From contig JAJDZJ010000043.1 in assembly GCA_022824685.1 (NCBI GenBank), forward strand, positions 1 to 33,473: a stretch of 33,473 bases of DNA, written 5' to 3'. The translations under genes and the position numbers were made by a program. Position 1 is the first letter of the stretch; the number at the start of each line of letters is the position of its first letter. Shown here in pieces: positions 33,351 through 33,473 of the stretch. The DNA comes from Caldilineaceae bacterium. GTDB lineage: Bacteria; Chloroflexota; Anaerolineae; Caldilineales; Caldilineaceae. The notes beneath the pieces are model-generated. The model had not been told where the DNA came from and did not search any database. It worked only from the letters and a program-made list of their open reading frames with translations.

Positions 33351-33473
33351 CTAATTTTGTAGGCCGATTCCGTTGAAATCATGGCTAGAACAAAGCGCGA
33401 ATAAGTGGAAATCGGCTTCAGGTTGCTGGATCGCGAGCAGAAGTTGCCGCGGCACCGGCCGTCAGGCGTCGAA

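Noticed and set aside
32526..33362. Long plus-strand frame opposite the sugar-binding protein
   Set aside because: The Arg-rich composition and lack of motifs are those of a shadow frame; the binding protein on the minus strand is clear.

Overview
The window reads as a GC-rich (clearly more than half G+C in the core genes) bacterial chromosome segment, most likely a Chloroflexota member of the Caldilineae/Anaerolineae type. This is an inference from gene content: a transaldolase/phosphoglucose isomerase pair that resembles a split fusion enzyme, a polyphosphate glucokinase, a membrane protein carrying several cNMP-like domains plus two bacterial PH domains, a B-box/J-like membrane protein, RHS tips, and a GH29 fucosidase with its own sugar ABC transporter. 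No 16S gene or other direct taxonomic marker is present.

Layout. (1) 1-1000: the 5' end of tuf (EF-Tu, minus strand) preceded by tRNA-Thr(GGT), tRNA-Tyr(GTA) and tRNA-Thr(TGT), driven by a strong sigma-70-like promoter. This is the classic tRNA-tufB arrangement without the glycine tRNA. (2) 1000-8200: uvrC coupled to a cNMP/PH membrane protein; a metallophosphoesterase divergent from NAD kinase and a J-like/B-box membrane protein. (3) 8300-11400: a secreted Asp-box protein and a four-LysM lipoprotein, separated by about 0.8 kb of repeats, hairpins and a structured leader. (4) 11450-16000: a minus-strand central-carbon operon, ppgK-tal-pgi-rpiA, in which tal and pgi are joined in different frames across an 8-base homopolymer. 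(5) 16100-20500: an RDD membrane protein and Gfo/Idh/MocA oxidoreductase (minus), a nucleoside-phosphorylase-like gene overlapping an unknown gene (plus), and ruvB (minus).

(6) 20500-27250 is an accessory island, visibly richer in A+T in its variable parts. It begins with a broken ISKra4-type transposase, fused directly to an RHS/YD-repeat fragment. It then carries two RHS-tip cassettes: the first tip ends in a tail resembling polymorphic toxin type 44 followed by a membrane-anchored candidate immunity gene; the second ends in an unrecognised His-rich tail followed by a tiny ORF and two membrane protein genes. A third RHS fragment is interrupted by a decayed IS3-family transposase. (7) 27380-28570: a DksA/TraR-type zinc-finger gene with a near-consensus promoter, and upp. 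(8) 28620-33350: a minus-strand sugar utilisation operon (substrate-binding lipoprotein, two permeases, GH29 alpha-L-fucosidase). A 15-bp perfect hairpin lies between the binding protein and permease genes.

The items most worth follow-up are the tal/pgi frame junction on a slippery run, the RHS toxin/immunity cassette array with an unrecognised tail, the structured leader ahead of the LysM lipoprotein, the N-terminal ribbon-helix-helix-like segment on the fucosidase, and two promoters placed so close to start codons that uvrC and the phosphoesterase should be leaderless.
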